DNA from: Thermoleophilales bacterium | Lineage (GTDB): Bacteria; Actinomycetota; Thermoleophilia; Solirubrobacterales; 70-9 | Length of the DNA: 64,000 bases | Direction: 5' to 3' | Assembly: GCA_020636895.1 (NCBI GenBank) | Contig: JACJWZ010000001.1 | Location: 1,417,501-1,481,500, forward strand | Shown: in pieces, positions 1-7,980 of the stretch | How positions within the stretch are numbered: the stretch's first letter is position 1 | How the letters are laid out: the number at the start of each line of letters is the position of its first letter | Position numbers and translations under genes: made by a program | Notes under the pieces: generated by a model | Database searches by the model: none | Seen by the model: the letters and a program-made list of their open reading frames with translations, nothing else | What the model was told of the DNA's origin: nothing

Positions 1-459
1 GGCGAGGGCCTCGATGGCGTCCGGGATCCGCCGGCAGCCGAGCGCTACCGCGCGCGTACGGTCGCTCGTTCCCTCGGGAAAGCCCTCCTCGCCGGCGCGC
101 TCGCGACGGAGTTCAACCTCGGTGATCATCTGCCGACCCTCTGCCTCCGTCTGGGCGATCAGGGTCGCGACTCGAAGCGAGTGCTCAAAGCTCGCGGGAC
201 GCAAGGTCCGGCCAGCCGGGAGGAAGAGCGTCGGCAGCTCGACGAGCAGACGGTGGGCGGTGACCATCCCGAAGTCACGCAGGACCTGCAGGCGCCAGTA
301 GGCCTGGCTCTGGCCTAAGCCGAAGCGAGTCTGGATGTTCTGGCGGCTCGCTCCGGTCAGGCGGTCGAGCCACTCGGCGATCTTGAGGTCGCGCTCAGTC
401 AGCTGACCTCGGCGCTTGGCCGGAGGAACCCAACTAGCGGTATCCGTTCGCGGTCCCAT
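1..459 (-). CDS. Replication-relaxation-like winged-helix protein (partial)
   Basis: The reading frame is open from an ATG at 459 to the left edge, giving the first 153 residues. Residues about 18-75 form a winged-helix-like module (LTERDLKIAEWLDRL, then QAYWRLQVLRDFGMV), followed by an HSLRVATLIAQTE segment. This order matches the Replic_Relax type of protein found next to conjugation and replication genes on actinobacterial plasmids and ICEs. Such proteins are thought to bind element DNA, but a precise role is not established. The gene reads out of the element, away from the integrase. The 3' part is missing only because the window ends. Confidence 0.6.
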   Translation of the reverse strand, partial: MGPRTDTASWVPPAKRRGQLTERDLKIAEWLDRLTGASRQNIQTRFGLGQSQAYWRLQVLRDFGMVTAHRLLVELPTLFLPAGRTLRPASFEHSLRVATLIAQTEAEGRQMITEVELRRERAGEEGFPEGTSDRTRAVALGCRRIPDAIEALA

Positions 460-477
460 TACCAATAAAGGCGAAGC

Positions 478-579
478 TGGACCCCTAGGTGGTCCACGGA
501 TTTGGGTAAGCACGCCATCCCACAGAAGGCGCACGAGAGCCCGGACCGTCTTAGGGAGCCTCGAAACGGTCCGCGGACC
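478..579. repeat. Cluster of GGACC/GGTCC half-sites
   Basis: Just upstream of the replication-relaxation-like gene there are five GGACC or GGTCC pentamers within about 100 bases. Two are arranged as TGGACC-N7-GGTCCA (478-496) and two as the perfect 12-base palindrome GGTCCGCGGACC (568-579). The arrangement suggests an operator or a replication/transfer protein binding region. No function can be read from the sequence alone. Confidence 0.4.
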
Positions 580-647
580 AGGGAGCCACGTGCAGCGCTC
601 ATCTGCCTCTAGGTGACTTGAGGGCGGGAAAACTGTCGTCGGTTTAT

Positions 648-675
648 CGCCATGCGAACATGCGTTCGCATGGCG
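648..675. repeat. 12-bp perfect inverted repeat over a start codon
   Basis: Arms at 648-659 and 664-675 are perfectly complementary (CGCCATGCGAAC and its complement) with a 4-base spacer. The repeat covers both possible ATG starts (652 and 670) of the downstream gene. It could be an operator or an RNA hairpin hiding the start. Confidence 0.6.
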
Positions 676-1029
676 GTCGGAGGCTCAGCGAACTCGACTC
701 TCGACCGCGCTATCGCCAACGGGAATGTGCGCCAGATCGAGATCGCCGCGATCGCTTGCGATTTCGTCCCGCTTCACCAAGCGCTTGCCATCTGCCTCGT
801 CTACCTGCGCTCCGCTCCGGACCGATACGACGCAGCGGCCAGTCGGTTCCTCGAGCGCTTGATCGCCGAACACAGACCGCCGATCGGAATGGCGTCGACG
901 ATCGCCGCTGCCCTGGCGGCGGCACCCCACCCTGCGGCGCTGTCTGCGCTGGCCAGCTGCCTCAAGGCCTTGGGGCTGGAGCGAGCCGGCGCGGTAGTCC
1001 GTGCGCAGGGGACTGAAGCTCGGACCTAA
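670..1029 (+). CDS. Small conserved helical protein
   Basis: A protein of 119 residues (125 if ATG 652 is used). It is almost entirely helical, with Ala/Leu-rich segments and the pattern AIANGNV...AAI...PLHQALAICLVYL...DRYDAAASRFLERLIAEHRP. I recall similar small proteins as recurrent in Thermoleophilia genomes and mobile elements, with no assigned function. There is no Shine-Dalgarno before either ATG, and both starts lie in the inverted repeat at 648-675. The stop overlaps the stop region of the convergent sigma-factor-like gene by 4 bases. No catalytic motif is visible; a protein-interaction or regulatory role is guesswork. Confidence 0.55.
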   Translation: MAVGGSANSTLDRAIANGNVRQIEIAAIACDFVPLHQALAICLVYLRSAPDRYDAAASRFLERLIAEHRPPIGMASTIAAALAAAPHPAALSALASCLKALGLERAGAVVRAQGTEART

Positions 1030-1556
1030 AGCTCCAGCTGCGTCCGCAGCTCCTGACGGCCCCGGCCGATCACCTTCCGGAGCCCGCGGTCGCTGACCCC
1101 GAGCGCCGCCGCGATCTCGTCCCGCTCAAACCCGAGGATCTGCATCGCCAGTCCCTGGCGGGGCCGCTCGCTGACTCCCTTGAGGGCCTCCCGGACCTCG
1201 GCGGGTATCTCGTCCTCGGCGGGCGCCTCTCCGAAGACCTCCAAGCGGTCGGTCAGGTCGGCGGGCTTGCGGGACAGCGTGCGGTTCTGCCTGTAGGCGT
1301 GGTGCTTGACGGCGACGATGAAGTAGGCCTTGGCCTCCTCGATCGGGCGGTTGTCTCCGTCGAAGGCTTTGAGGAAGGAAAGCGAGGCGGACTGGACCGC
1401 GTCCTCGCCGTTCTCCCAACGCCGGTCGGTGAGCTGGGCGAGGGCGAGGCGGACAAACCGTTTGTAGCCGCCGCCGGAATAGAGCTTGGTGAGCAGCTCG
1501 CCGGCTGCGTCGCGTCGCTGGACGTCGGACCTGGTGCTGTGGTGAGGGCTCTGCAT
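1026..1556 (-). CDS. Sigma-70-family (ECF-like) factor
   Basis: A protein of 176 residues. Residues about 15-95 look like sigma region 2 (ENGEDAVQSASLSFLKAF, AYFIVAVKHHAYRQNR), and 120-176 look like region 4, with a helix-turn-helix in ERDEIAAALGVSDRGLRKVI. No anti-sigma gene is adjacent. The start at 1556 is chosen because GGAGG lies 8 bases upstream; an in-frame extension to 1634 has no such site. On a mobile element it could direct transcription of element genes or of the divergent secreted protein at 1770. Target promoters cannot be read. Confidence 0.65.
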   Translation of the reverse strand: MQSPHHSTRSDVQRRDAAGELLTKLYSGGGYKRFVRLALAQLTDRRWENGEDAVQSASLSFLKAFDGDNRPIEEAKAYFIVAVKHHAYRQNRTLSRKPADLTDRLEVFGEAPAEDEIPAEVREALKGVSERPRQGLAMQILGFERDEIAAALGVSDRGLRKVIGRGRQELRTQLEL

Positions 1557-1769
1557 GAGCGACCTCCAGCACGCCTCCGGTGTGCCAAATTGGGAGCGGG
1601 CAGGGCCCGACCACAGCACCGGGATTCGAGCCACGGGCGCCTAGCAGTTGAGGCGCTGATCACGCCCTGACTGACGCGCGGCACCTCCTTGCGACTGGTT
1701 AAAGGACTGCCACTTTCTCCGCGCCAGATGCGCTTAGGACCTCCCACCGCGTGTAGCGTGCATGCCGCA

Positions 1770-2513
1770 ATGCGCCGCTCATCTTCGATCGCGATCCTCG
1801 TTGCGGCCTGCGTCCTCTGGCCCGCAACTGCATCCGCCGCGAACGTGGAGGGATTTATCTACGGTCCAACCAAGGATGCCGCCGGCACCGTCGGTCATGT
1901 CGACAATCTGACTGTCAAGTACGTCTGCCAGAACTACACCGATTGCAGCGTTCAAGGCTGGCTTGGGTACGCAACCCTCTCGTCCGGCAGCACGAGCACG
2001 TGTCGTTACAACGCTCCCCGGATCTGGGAATCAACCCGGCAGCGCGCCTCCGGCACGGTTGAGAGCGGAGCGCGAGACTTCCCCCTAACTGCAGACGGGC
2101 GCTCCGTGTGCCTTTGGCTGGACACGGGTTACAGCACATCGCCCTACTACCAAATGGCAAAGGCTGAACTGGTAGCTCCAGCTGTACCGCCACCGACGGA
2201 TCCAACCGATCCCACCGATCCAACGGACCCGGCCGATCCCACGGATCCGATTGATCCGGTGGCCCCGCCAATTGCCGCAAAGCTGGCCGCCACCATGAGC
2301 AGAGAGGCGCTGCACAAGAAGTTTGGCTGGCGTTGGAGCGACGGCATTCGGAAGCGGGTCAAGTGCGCGCTGACGGCTTCCAACGACCAATATCGCTGCA
2401 ACGTCAGCTGGATCTACAAACGGTCAGCCTTCAAGGGGTACACGCTCGGCCCGGCGCAAGCTGCCGACACAGGCCGGCTAAAGATCAGAGTTGAGGCGGA
2501 GCGCCGAAGATAA
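1770..2513 (+). CDS. Secreted protein with TDP repeats
   Basis: A protein of 247 residues. The N-terminus is a signal peptide (basic MRRSS, then a hydrophobic run ending ATASAA, residues 1-25). Residues 26-125 form a Cys-containing, beta-type domain (VCQNYTDC, STCRYN, VCLWL). Residues about 132-160 are a Pro/Asp/Thr linker of repeated TDP units. The last 85 residues (MSREALHKKFGW...KCALTASNDQYRCNVSW) resemble small C-terminal domains common in actinobacterial exported proteins. A longer frame starts at 1689, but the signal peptide marks 1770 (or GTG 1758) as the start. I do not recognise the family. It is transcribed divergently from the sigma-like gene. Confidence 0.6.
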   Translation: MRRSSSIAILVAACVLWPATASAANVEGFIYGPTKDAAGTVGHVDNLTVKYVCQNYTDCSVQGWLGYATLSSGSTSTCRYNAPRIWESTRQRASGTVESGARDFPLTADGRSVCLWLDTGYSTSPYYQMAKAELVAPAVPPPTDPTDPTDPTDPADPTDPIDPVAPPIAAKLAATMSREALHKKFGWRWSDGIRKRVKCALTASNDQYRCNVSWIYKRSAFKGYTLGPAQAADTGRLKIRVEAERRR

Positions 2514-3262
2514 GTCCGCGGCGCAGCCGGGCGGTTCACTCGATTCGAGCCCTGGGGTCGCACTTTCAACGACCCCGCTCGCTCGCGCGTCACTCAGGTG
2601 GAAAAAGGGGGGCGGCACCTCAGGCATTTGTTGAACCGGCTCGGTCGCTGATGCCGAGTCGCCAACGCAGCTCCACCTTCTTCCGTCCGCTGCCGGCGAC
2701 CCGCGTCGGTTCGCGAACGACTACGACCCTGACCTTGCGAGTTCCATCGTGACAGCCCTGCGTGCTTCCTCGATGTCGAGTAGATCTCCGGCCTCAAACC
2801 CGGCCGTCTCTCGAAGCCGGCTGGGTCTACTGATCTCGAGCCGCCCCGATCCACGCCCGGCCTCGAGTCCAGACGCCACTCGTTCTCACCCTAACTCCGT
2901 CACCCCGCGTCCTCGCTTGTGCGCAGAACTCTTCTGCCATCTGACCCCTCAAGCGGAGCCGCAGCCGACCCCATCACCTCGATGCTTGCATCTACCTCGT
3001 CGAGGGGGTGGGGTCGGCTGCGGCGGAGCGCCGAATCCCTTGTCAGGTTCCCGAGGGGCCCCAGAAGCTCAGGCCGGGCCCGCTTATGGGGACGGTCGAT
3101 GCCCTTGGTTCGCAACAAGTGGTGCCGGAGTCGACTTTGTGCGCGTATCCGGCTTTGGGTCGACTAGCTCCTCGGCGGCAATTTCAGTCCCTGCACGCGG
3201 AATGGTTCGCCTGTGGCGTTCTCGAAATCGAGCGTGCCGGAGGCCTCGATTCCCATCTCGCT
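2514..3262. other. Gene-free stretch within the element
   Basis: About 750 bases lie between the convergent ends of the secreted-protein gene and the 778-aa nuclease gene. Open frames here have no plausible codon use, start site or recognisable protein. The only clear structure is the inverted repeat at 2958-3024. Confidence 0.5.
2958..3024. repeat. Long inverted repeat (16-bp arms)
   Basis: Arms GCCGCAGCCGACCCCA (2958-2973) and its exact complement (3009-3024) are followed inward by further partial pairing and a small inner hairpin GATGC-TT-GCATC (2981-2992). The whole 67 bases could fold as one long hairpin. It has no T-run, so it is not a typical intrinsic terminator. Confidence 0.65.
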
Positions 3263-5599
3263 CTAGGCACGGTCGAGCGCAGGATTCTCAACCCAAGGTC
3301 CGCTTAGAAACACGAGCGAATCCACTAGATCGGTGGTGCTTGCCGACCAGCCAAGTCCAACCCACCGAGTGAAGCGAGCCTGATGCTTCTTCAAGGCGCA
3401 GTAATCAGCTAGCCGCCCATGAAGAGTGCGGAGATTCCCGTCCGCCTGCGTCATGAAAGCCAGTCCCAAGGATGCCCCCTCTCCACCACACAGGAAGGCA
3501 AGACTGTGATCCTGCTTATCGCTCAACGTCTGTCTGTGCATGCGGCGCACCAAGCTAACCATGCGCTGCCGACTTGAGTCATTGGTCTCAAGAAGCGCCG
3601 CGCTTGCTTCGAGCCATCCCGTGAATTCCGCCGTGGCGAGATCATCGAGAAGTTTCCGTAGTTCTCCGTGAAGCTTCTGCCGCGGCTTCTTGGCCGGCTT
3701 GGATCGATCACCTCTGGTCCACAAGAAGTAAGCGTCTAGATCATCCGTGAAGGACAGAAGGTTGATGACGTCCGGCGCTCCCTCGGCGGCGAGCTCATCG
3801 TCGAAGAACAGGCCCCGAGTCAGGTAGTGCATCCACCAGTCCAACTCGTCGAACGCAATCACTCGCCGGTGCTCGTTGAGCCTCGCTCGACGTCGCAAGA
3901 ACTGAACAAAGAAGGCTTCGTACTCGACGAGTTCGACGATGAGCTCAAGTTCGAAGAGCGTCAGAACCCACGGCGGCGGATCATCCGAGGAAAGAAGCCC
4001 TGCATCGCCCAGCTCCCAGATCATCGTCGTCGCCGGACCAAACTCGTCCAGGGTCAGAACTATGGGGAAGGCGCTTGTCTGCTCCCTTGGCAGCGCCACT
4101 TCCGCGCCTTGGGCATCGATGAACTTGACGGATGGGTCGGATAGAGCCTTGATGGTTCGATGAGCCTGCTCCGAGCCTTCGACGATTACATCTCGCAGAT
4201 GCCGTCGGATCCGGTCTGGTGCGCCTCGCCGTGCTGGCGGTGTGACCGAACCTGCCTTGGATTCCACGACGAACGCAACGGTGTCGCAGATCATGAGGCC
4301 GTCAGTCTCGTATCTGATCAGCTCTCCGTCTTCCTCGATGTCGAAAGACAATCCGCGGTAGGTCTTGGCGCTCGGCATCGCCCTAGCTAGATGTTCGAGA
4401 GCTCGCTCCTCCACAAGGCTCCCTCGCCGATCGGAGAATCGTGTCCACGCTCGACCACCGGTTGCCTTGAGGGCGTCCTCCAAGGCCGGCCGAAGCGTCC
4501 AGAACAGGAGCTGGTGAGAGATGACGAGATAGTTCCCGGTTCCGTCGTCGACGATCGGGGTGCGCCGGAGCCGATGGATCTCCATGGGCGAAGCTGAGTC
4601 CCAGGTTTGCCCAAATCCAACAGAGAACGACTTCAAGAACGCTTGAGCATGCTTCGCGTCGACAGCGGCGGCCTCGGCGACTTGCGTGGCTGTGACTTGG
4701 AACGTGTCGCCGAGGCGATGGAAGGAGGCGCCCAGTCGAACATTTGCCAGAAAGCGCTTGCGCTCCTGCTCCCCCATCCCTCGCAGTCTGCGCACGAAGT
4801 CACTGTCGACTCCATCTTGAACACAACCAGCCTCGCCCTCGAGCCCTTCTACAAAGGAACGGGCGGCCTCGCGTTGAAACGCGAACCGGGTCATCCCAAT
4901 TGCGATAAGCGCATCGGCCATGAGGACGGCTTCGCCCGACGTGAAGCCAATCGCCCGTGACAGCGCTCGATCCTCGTCGTCACCGAAGAGGTTGTCGATG
5001 AGGTCGCGCTCCTGGAACTCAAAGCCAGGTCCTTGAACTAAGAGTTCGCGACTCACCCAACGTGCACGCAACTCCCTGAAACTGGCTGGCTCATCACCCT
5101 GCGCGGACATGATCTTGTGCATTGAGTGCCAAGAATTGAGCATCATGATCTCGCGAACGATCTCGTCTATCGGCTCCAGAACAGTCGCGTCAACGGGGGC
5201 TTCGCGAGGTTCCTCTCCTGCGCGATCGGGACGCTCGAGGCAGGCCAAGGCCACGTACTCGGGAATCACGAGCAGGCCCTCCTCGCTGGACTCCTTGTAC
5301 GCGTCAGGGTCGGCGGGTGTATTCGCGACCCAAACGTTGCTCAAGACATCGAAGGCGTCATAAGGAGCGATGGTGGCTCGAAGCCTTTCCCGCAACGCTT
5401 CGAGTTGCTCCGGGATGCTTTCCACCCAGGCCTCAGTTTCTGCGCGGTAGCGCTTCAACGCCTCCTCGTCATCGAAACTCATGCGCTGCCGAATGACGGT
5501 GCCTTGCTGCTCGAGATGGACGGGACCCGCTTCCAAGGAGGCGGTCGGTGTCACCCGTGCCGAACGTCTCCGCCGTCGGCGCTGACCTTTGCTGGTCAT
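3263..5599 (-). CDS. PD-(D/E)xK nuclease-like defence candidate
   Basis: A protein of 778 residues. The middle carries the order expected of a restriction-endonuclease-fold core: a helix with E397/E398 (VEERALEHL), D433 in RYETDGLMICD, and E446-S-K448 in VAFVVESKAG, followed by helices with Arg/His (RIRRHLRD). Flanking residues 1-390 and 500-778 are mostly helical with no family I recognise; residues 1-15 are strongly basic. The ATG is 6 bases after the stop of the HEPN gene, and its AGGAG lies inside that gene's last codons, so the two are translationally coupled. GC is visibly lower than in neighbouring chromosomal genes. The nuclease assignment is motif-based; the defence role is inference from pairing and location. 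Confidence 0.55.
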   Translation of the reverse strand: MTSKGQRRRRRRSARVTPTASLEAGPVHLEQQGTVIRQRMSFDDEEALKRYRAETEAWVESIPEQLEALRERLRATIAPYDAFDVLSNVWVANTPADPDAYKESSEEGLLVIPEYVALACLERPDRAGEEPREAPVDATVLEPIDEIVREIMMLNSWHSMHKIMSAQGDEPASFRELRARWVSRELLVQGPGFEFQERDLIDNLFGDDEDRALSRAIGFTSGEAVLMADALIAIGMTRFAFQREAARSFVEGLEGEAGCVQDGVDSDFVRRLRGMGEQERKRFLANVRLGASFHRLGDTFQVTATQVAEAAAVDAKHAQAFLKSFSVGFGQTWDSASPMEIHRLRRTPIVDDGTGNYLVISHQLLFWTLRPALEDALKATGGRAWTRFSDRRGSLVEERALEHLARAMPSAKTYRGLSFDIEEDGELIRYETDGLMICDTVAFVVESKAGSVTPPARRGAPDRIRRHLRDVIVEGSEQAHRTIKALSDPSVKFIDAQGAEVALPREQTSAFPIVLTLDEFGPATTMIWELGDAGLLSSDDPPPWVLTLFELELIVELVEYEAFFVQFLRRRARLNEHRRVIAFDELDWWMHYLTRGLFFDDELAAEGAPDVINLLSFTDDLDAYFLWTRGDRSKPAKKPRQKLHGELRKLLDDLATAEFTGWLEASAALLETNDSSRQRMVSLVRRMHRQTLSDKQDHSLAFLCGGEGASLGLAFMTQADGNLRTLHGRLADYCALKKHQARFTRWVGLGWSASTTDLVDSLVFLSGPWVENPALDRA

Positions 5600-5605
5600 G
5601 TCGAC

Positions 5606-7753
5606 CTAGCTCCTGTCGAGCGACGCTATGCGGTGGACGAGCATCCGAGCGACTAGCCCGAACCCACCGTTAATCGCGGCGCGACTCGGAATCTTTTTCA
5701 TCTCGCGGCCGTGAACGACATCATTTCTCGCCCGCCGAAGCGTCACAAATAGAAGCTGCTCGTCGCCCTCACTAAGCCGAACACCATCGGAACGAAGCGC
5801 TGCCTTCAGCCGGTCCACCAGAGGACTGCCGTTCAGGCCTCGCACGGCCGACCGAAATCTCTCGCGCTGTTCATTGCTCAGCGATTCGGGAGCGAGTTCC
5901 TCCAAAGCCGCTAGCTCTTCAGGCTTAAAGGCTGGTGGGGGAGAAATGCCCGAAACGTAGAACTCGATAGCCGACCACAGGCCTTGCAGTTGCCGTTCGA
6001 CCTCGCTTTCCAGGCTCGCCTGCGCGAACGCGACTAGCCCGAGTCGAAGCGAATTAGGCAACTCAGACGGAAGCTCTGGACGGACGGTGGCGCAGCCCTG
6101 GGACACGTCCCGAAGGACCGGTTGGTCAGGCCCGCTGGAGCGTCGCAACCACATCCGACGGGAGGACGAGCCGGCAACCAAAATGACGTCGCCGAGCTTC
6201 GGCGGCCGTAACGCTTCTTGGCGGGAGAACGGAACGGCAGAGCCATCGGGCAGTCGCGCCAGTCCATACCGACCCCTCACGGCGATCCAAGAGAGCGCTG
6301 CCGTCAACCGTTGCAGTCCGAGCGCCTCCGCTTTCTGAAGCCAGTCGCCCTGCATTGATGCCATGGCGTAGCAATCGGCGTCACGGTAAGCCGCAGCAAG
6401 CGCGCCGCCTTCCTCAGTCTCGAGATTCAGAGGCTCAAGCTTCTGGCGCCCAGCTGACGCGGGCAGGAACGTCGCCGGGCCAACAGTAACGGGGACGTTC
6501 ACTGAGATTCCGCGAATCGGGACGACGACCTCGATTGTCTCGTCATCCGGGGCGGCCACGGGCTCGCTGAGCACGATCGTGTCACGCGGAAGACCCGCCT
6601 GCTCGGCTAGTGAGGTGATCAGCTCGCCGGGGCTGACCCCAACCGACACGAGGCCACCCGGTCGAAGCTCCGTCATGTCGACAGCGCCCTCGCAGCTCAC
6701 ATCCATAACGCTGCCGAGGATCTCCACTTCTTGGACGGCCCCGGAGAAACGGTCTTGGTGAAATTCGCGATCAGCAATTGAATGCTGGACCGAAGCCCAG
6801 AAGTCGAGCGCGCTCGACCCCATAAGCCCCAAGTCCACTTCGAACGTTGCTTCGGGGATTGCGTCCAGGCCCTCGCGACTGCGTCCGTCGATAAGCATCG
6901 GCGTCACTTCGGTATCGCCGATCATTAGTTGTCCGGCAGGAGATATCGACGCGAGCTCCTGACTCGCTGAGACCATCTCAGCGGGATCCGACCTGTCTGG
7001 CGACATCTCCAAGAAGCGCCTAATTGCCTGAATCTCGACCAGCGGAAGGCCAGACACCTGAATGTGCGTGACATCACCATCGTCGCCGATCGTCAGGGCA
7101 GCAAGTACCGGGGCCCTACTGCTCTTATCGAGGCTTGACACCGCGAGTTCGATCTCACGTGCAGCCGCGTCAAACTCCGCACGGACCGCCTTCATTCCGA
7201 ACCAACAAAGTCCGATGACATACCCCAGAAGGCCGGTCGGCAGTTCCACCGGCGACCCGCTGTAGCCACCCAGGCGCACAACCCCATCGCGAACTTCAAC
7301 GACGAGATCGCCACGCTCAGCTCGCTCAGCGAGGCCTCGGCACGTTAGGTACGAGCGGGACGAGCGCACATGTTCCCTGTAGGCAGCAAGCTCAGCTGCG
7401 GCTACCGTGTCCTTCGGAGTTCTTTCAGATTGGTCGTACCCGAGGCCGCCTAGGTCCGCCGCTCGAACGATTGCCACGAGATCGAGGCCCAGATCTCTCA
7501 AGGCGCTTGGGTCCACGACGGGACCCTCACCGAAGTCGGAGACCTCGGTGAGGGTATGTTGCCACCGCCTGGTGGCGGCGACGAGTTGTTCGACCGGACG
7601 CTGGCGAGAAAGATCTCGGACCAGGGATATGTGCTCTTCTAGCGCCGCGAATCTCTCTGGGCTCAGCTCGCGGCTTCCAGATAGGTGCCACTCGCCACCG
7701 ACCCAACCCATCGATGACACGCTCCGGCGGATGCGATCCTCCTGCGGCGACAT
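5606..7753 (-). CDS. HEPN (Apea-like) domain protein, defence candidate
   Basis: A protein of 715 residues. The C-terminal 150 residues look like an Apea-type HEPN domain: a helix LQGLWSAIEFYVSG, then LRRARNDVVHGREM with the R-X4-H motif R676...H681 (RNDVVH). R-X4-6-H is the catalytic motif of HEPN ribonucleases, common in toxins and abortive-infection proteins. The first 550 residues are mixed alpha/beta with one moderately hydrophobic stretch (GLLGYVIGLCWFG) and no family I recognise; they could be the sensing part. It is the first gene of the two-gene operon with the 778-aa nuclease. GC is lower than in the flanking genes. The HEPN call is motif-based; what it cleaves cannot be told. Confidence 0.55.
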   Translation of the reverse strand: MSPQEDRIRRSVSSMGWVGGEWHLSGSRELSPERFAALEEHISLVRDLSRQRPVEQLVAATRRWQHTLTEVSDFGEGPVVDPSALRDLGLDLVAIVRAADLGGLGYDQSERTPKDTVAAAELAAYREHVRSSRSYLTCRGLAERAERGDLVVEVRDGVVRLGGYSGSPVELPTGLLGYVIGLCWFGMKAVRAEFDAAAREIELAVSSLDKSSRAPVLAALTIGDDGDVTHIQVSGLPLVEIQAIRRFLEMSPDRSDPAEMVSASQELASISPAGQLMIGDTEVTPMLIDGRSREGLDAIPEATFEVDLGLMGSSALDFWASVQHSIADREFHQDRFSGAVQEVEILGSVMDVSCEGAVDMTELRPGGLVSVGVSPGELITSLAEQAGLPRDTIVLSEPVAAPDDETIEVVVPIRGISVNVPVTVGPATFLPASAGRQKLEPLNLETEEGGALAAAYRDADCYAMASMQGDWLQKAEALGLQRLTAALSWIAVRGRYGLARLPDGSAVPFSRQEALRPPKLGDVILVAGSSSRRMWLRRSSGPDQPVLRDVSQGCATVRPELPSELPNSLRLGLVAFAQASLESEVERQLQGLWSAIEFYVSGISPPPAFKPEELAALEELAPESLSNEQRERFRSAVRGLNGSPLVDRLKAALRSDGVRLSEGDEQLLFVTLRRARNDVVHGREMKKIPSRAAINGGFGLVARMLVHRIASLDRS

Positions 7754-7779
7754 AGCTCGCTTCTACACAACTGACCCGA

Positions 7780-7801
7780 CACCACTAACGCCGGTGTGGT
7801 G
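7780..7801. promoter_or_regulatory. Inverted repeat upstream of the HEPN operon
   Basis: CACCAC-N10-GTGGTG lies 27-48 bases upstream of the HEPN gene start. Its position fits an operator controlling the two-gene operon, but there is no adjacent regulator gene. This is a weak, position-based call. Confidence 0.3.
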
Positions 7802-7980
7802 CCAACGGCGCAGCCGTGAGGAGCAGGCAGCTCAGGAGCCTTTCGTGTGAGTCAAAGGGAACGGGAACCGCGCCGGTTGCCGAGGTTTCATGATGAACCT
7901 TGGCGTTGGCCCATTGCTAGACCCGATCACCCTCCGGCCGCATGCACTGAGCTCGCGGCTTGGCTGACCCCCTATGGCTC

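Noticed and set aside
2530..2562. Possible tRNA remnant (T-loop-like GGCTCGAATC) as a second attachment site
   Set aside because: The flanking bases do not match the 3' half of the tRNA-Glu in this window and do not form a T stem.
2749..3372. Open frame of 207 codons in the gene-free stretch
   Set aside because: It crosses the inverted repeat and overlaps the end of the nuclease gene; no ribosome site and no protein-like pattern.
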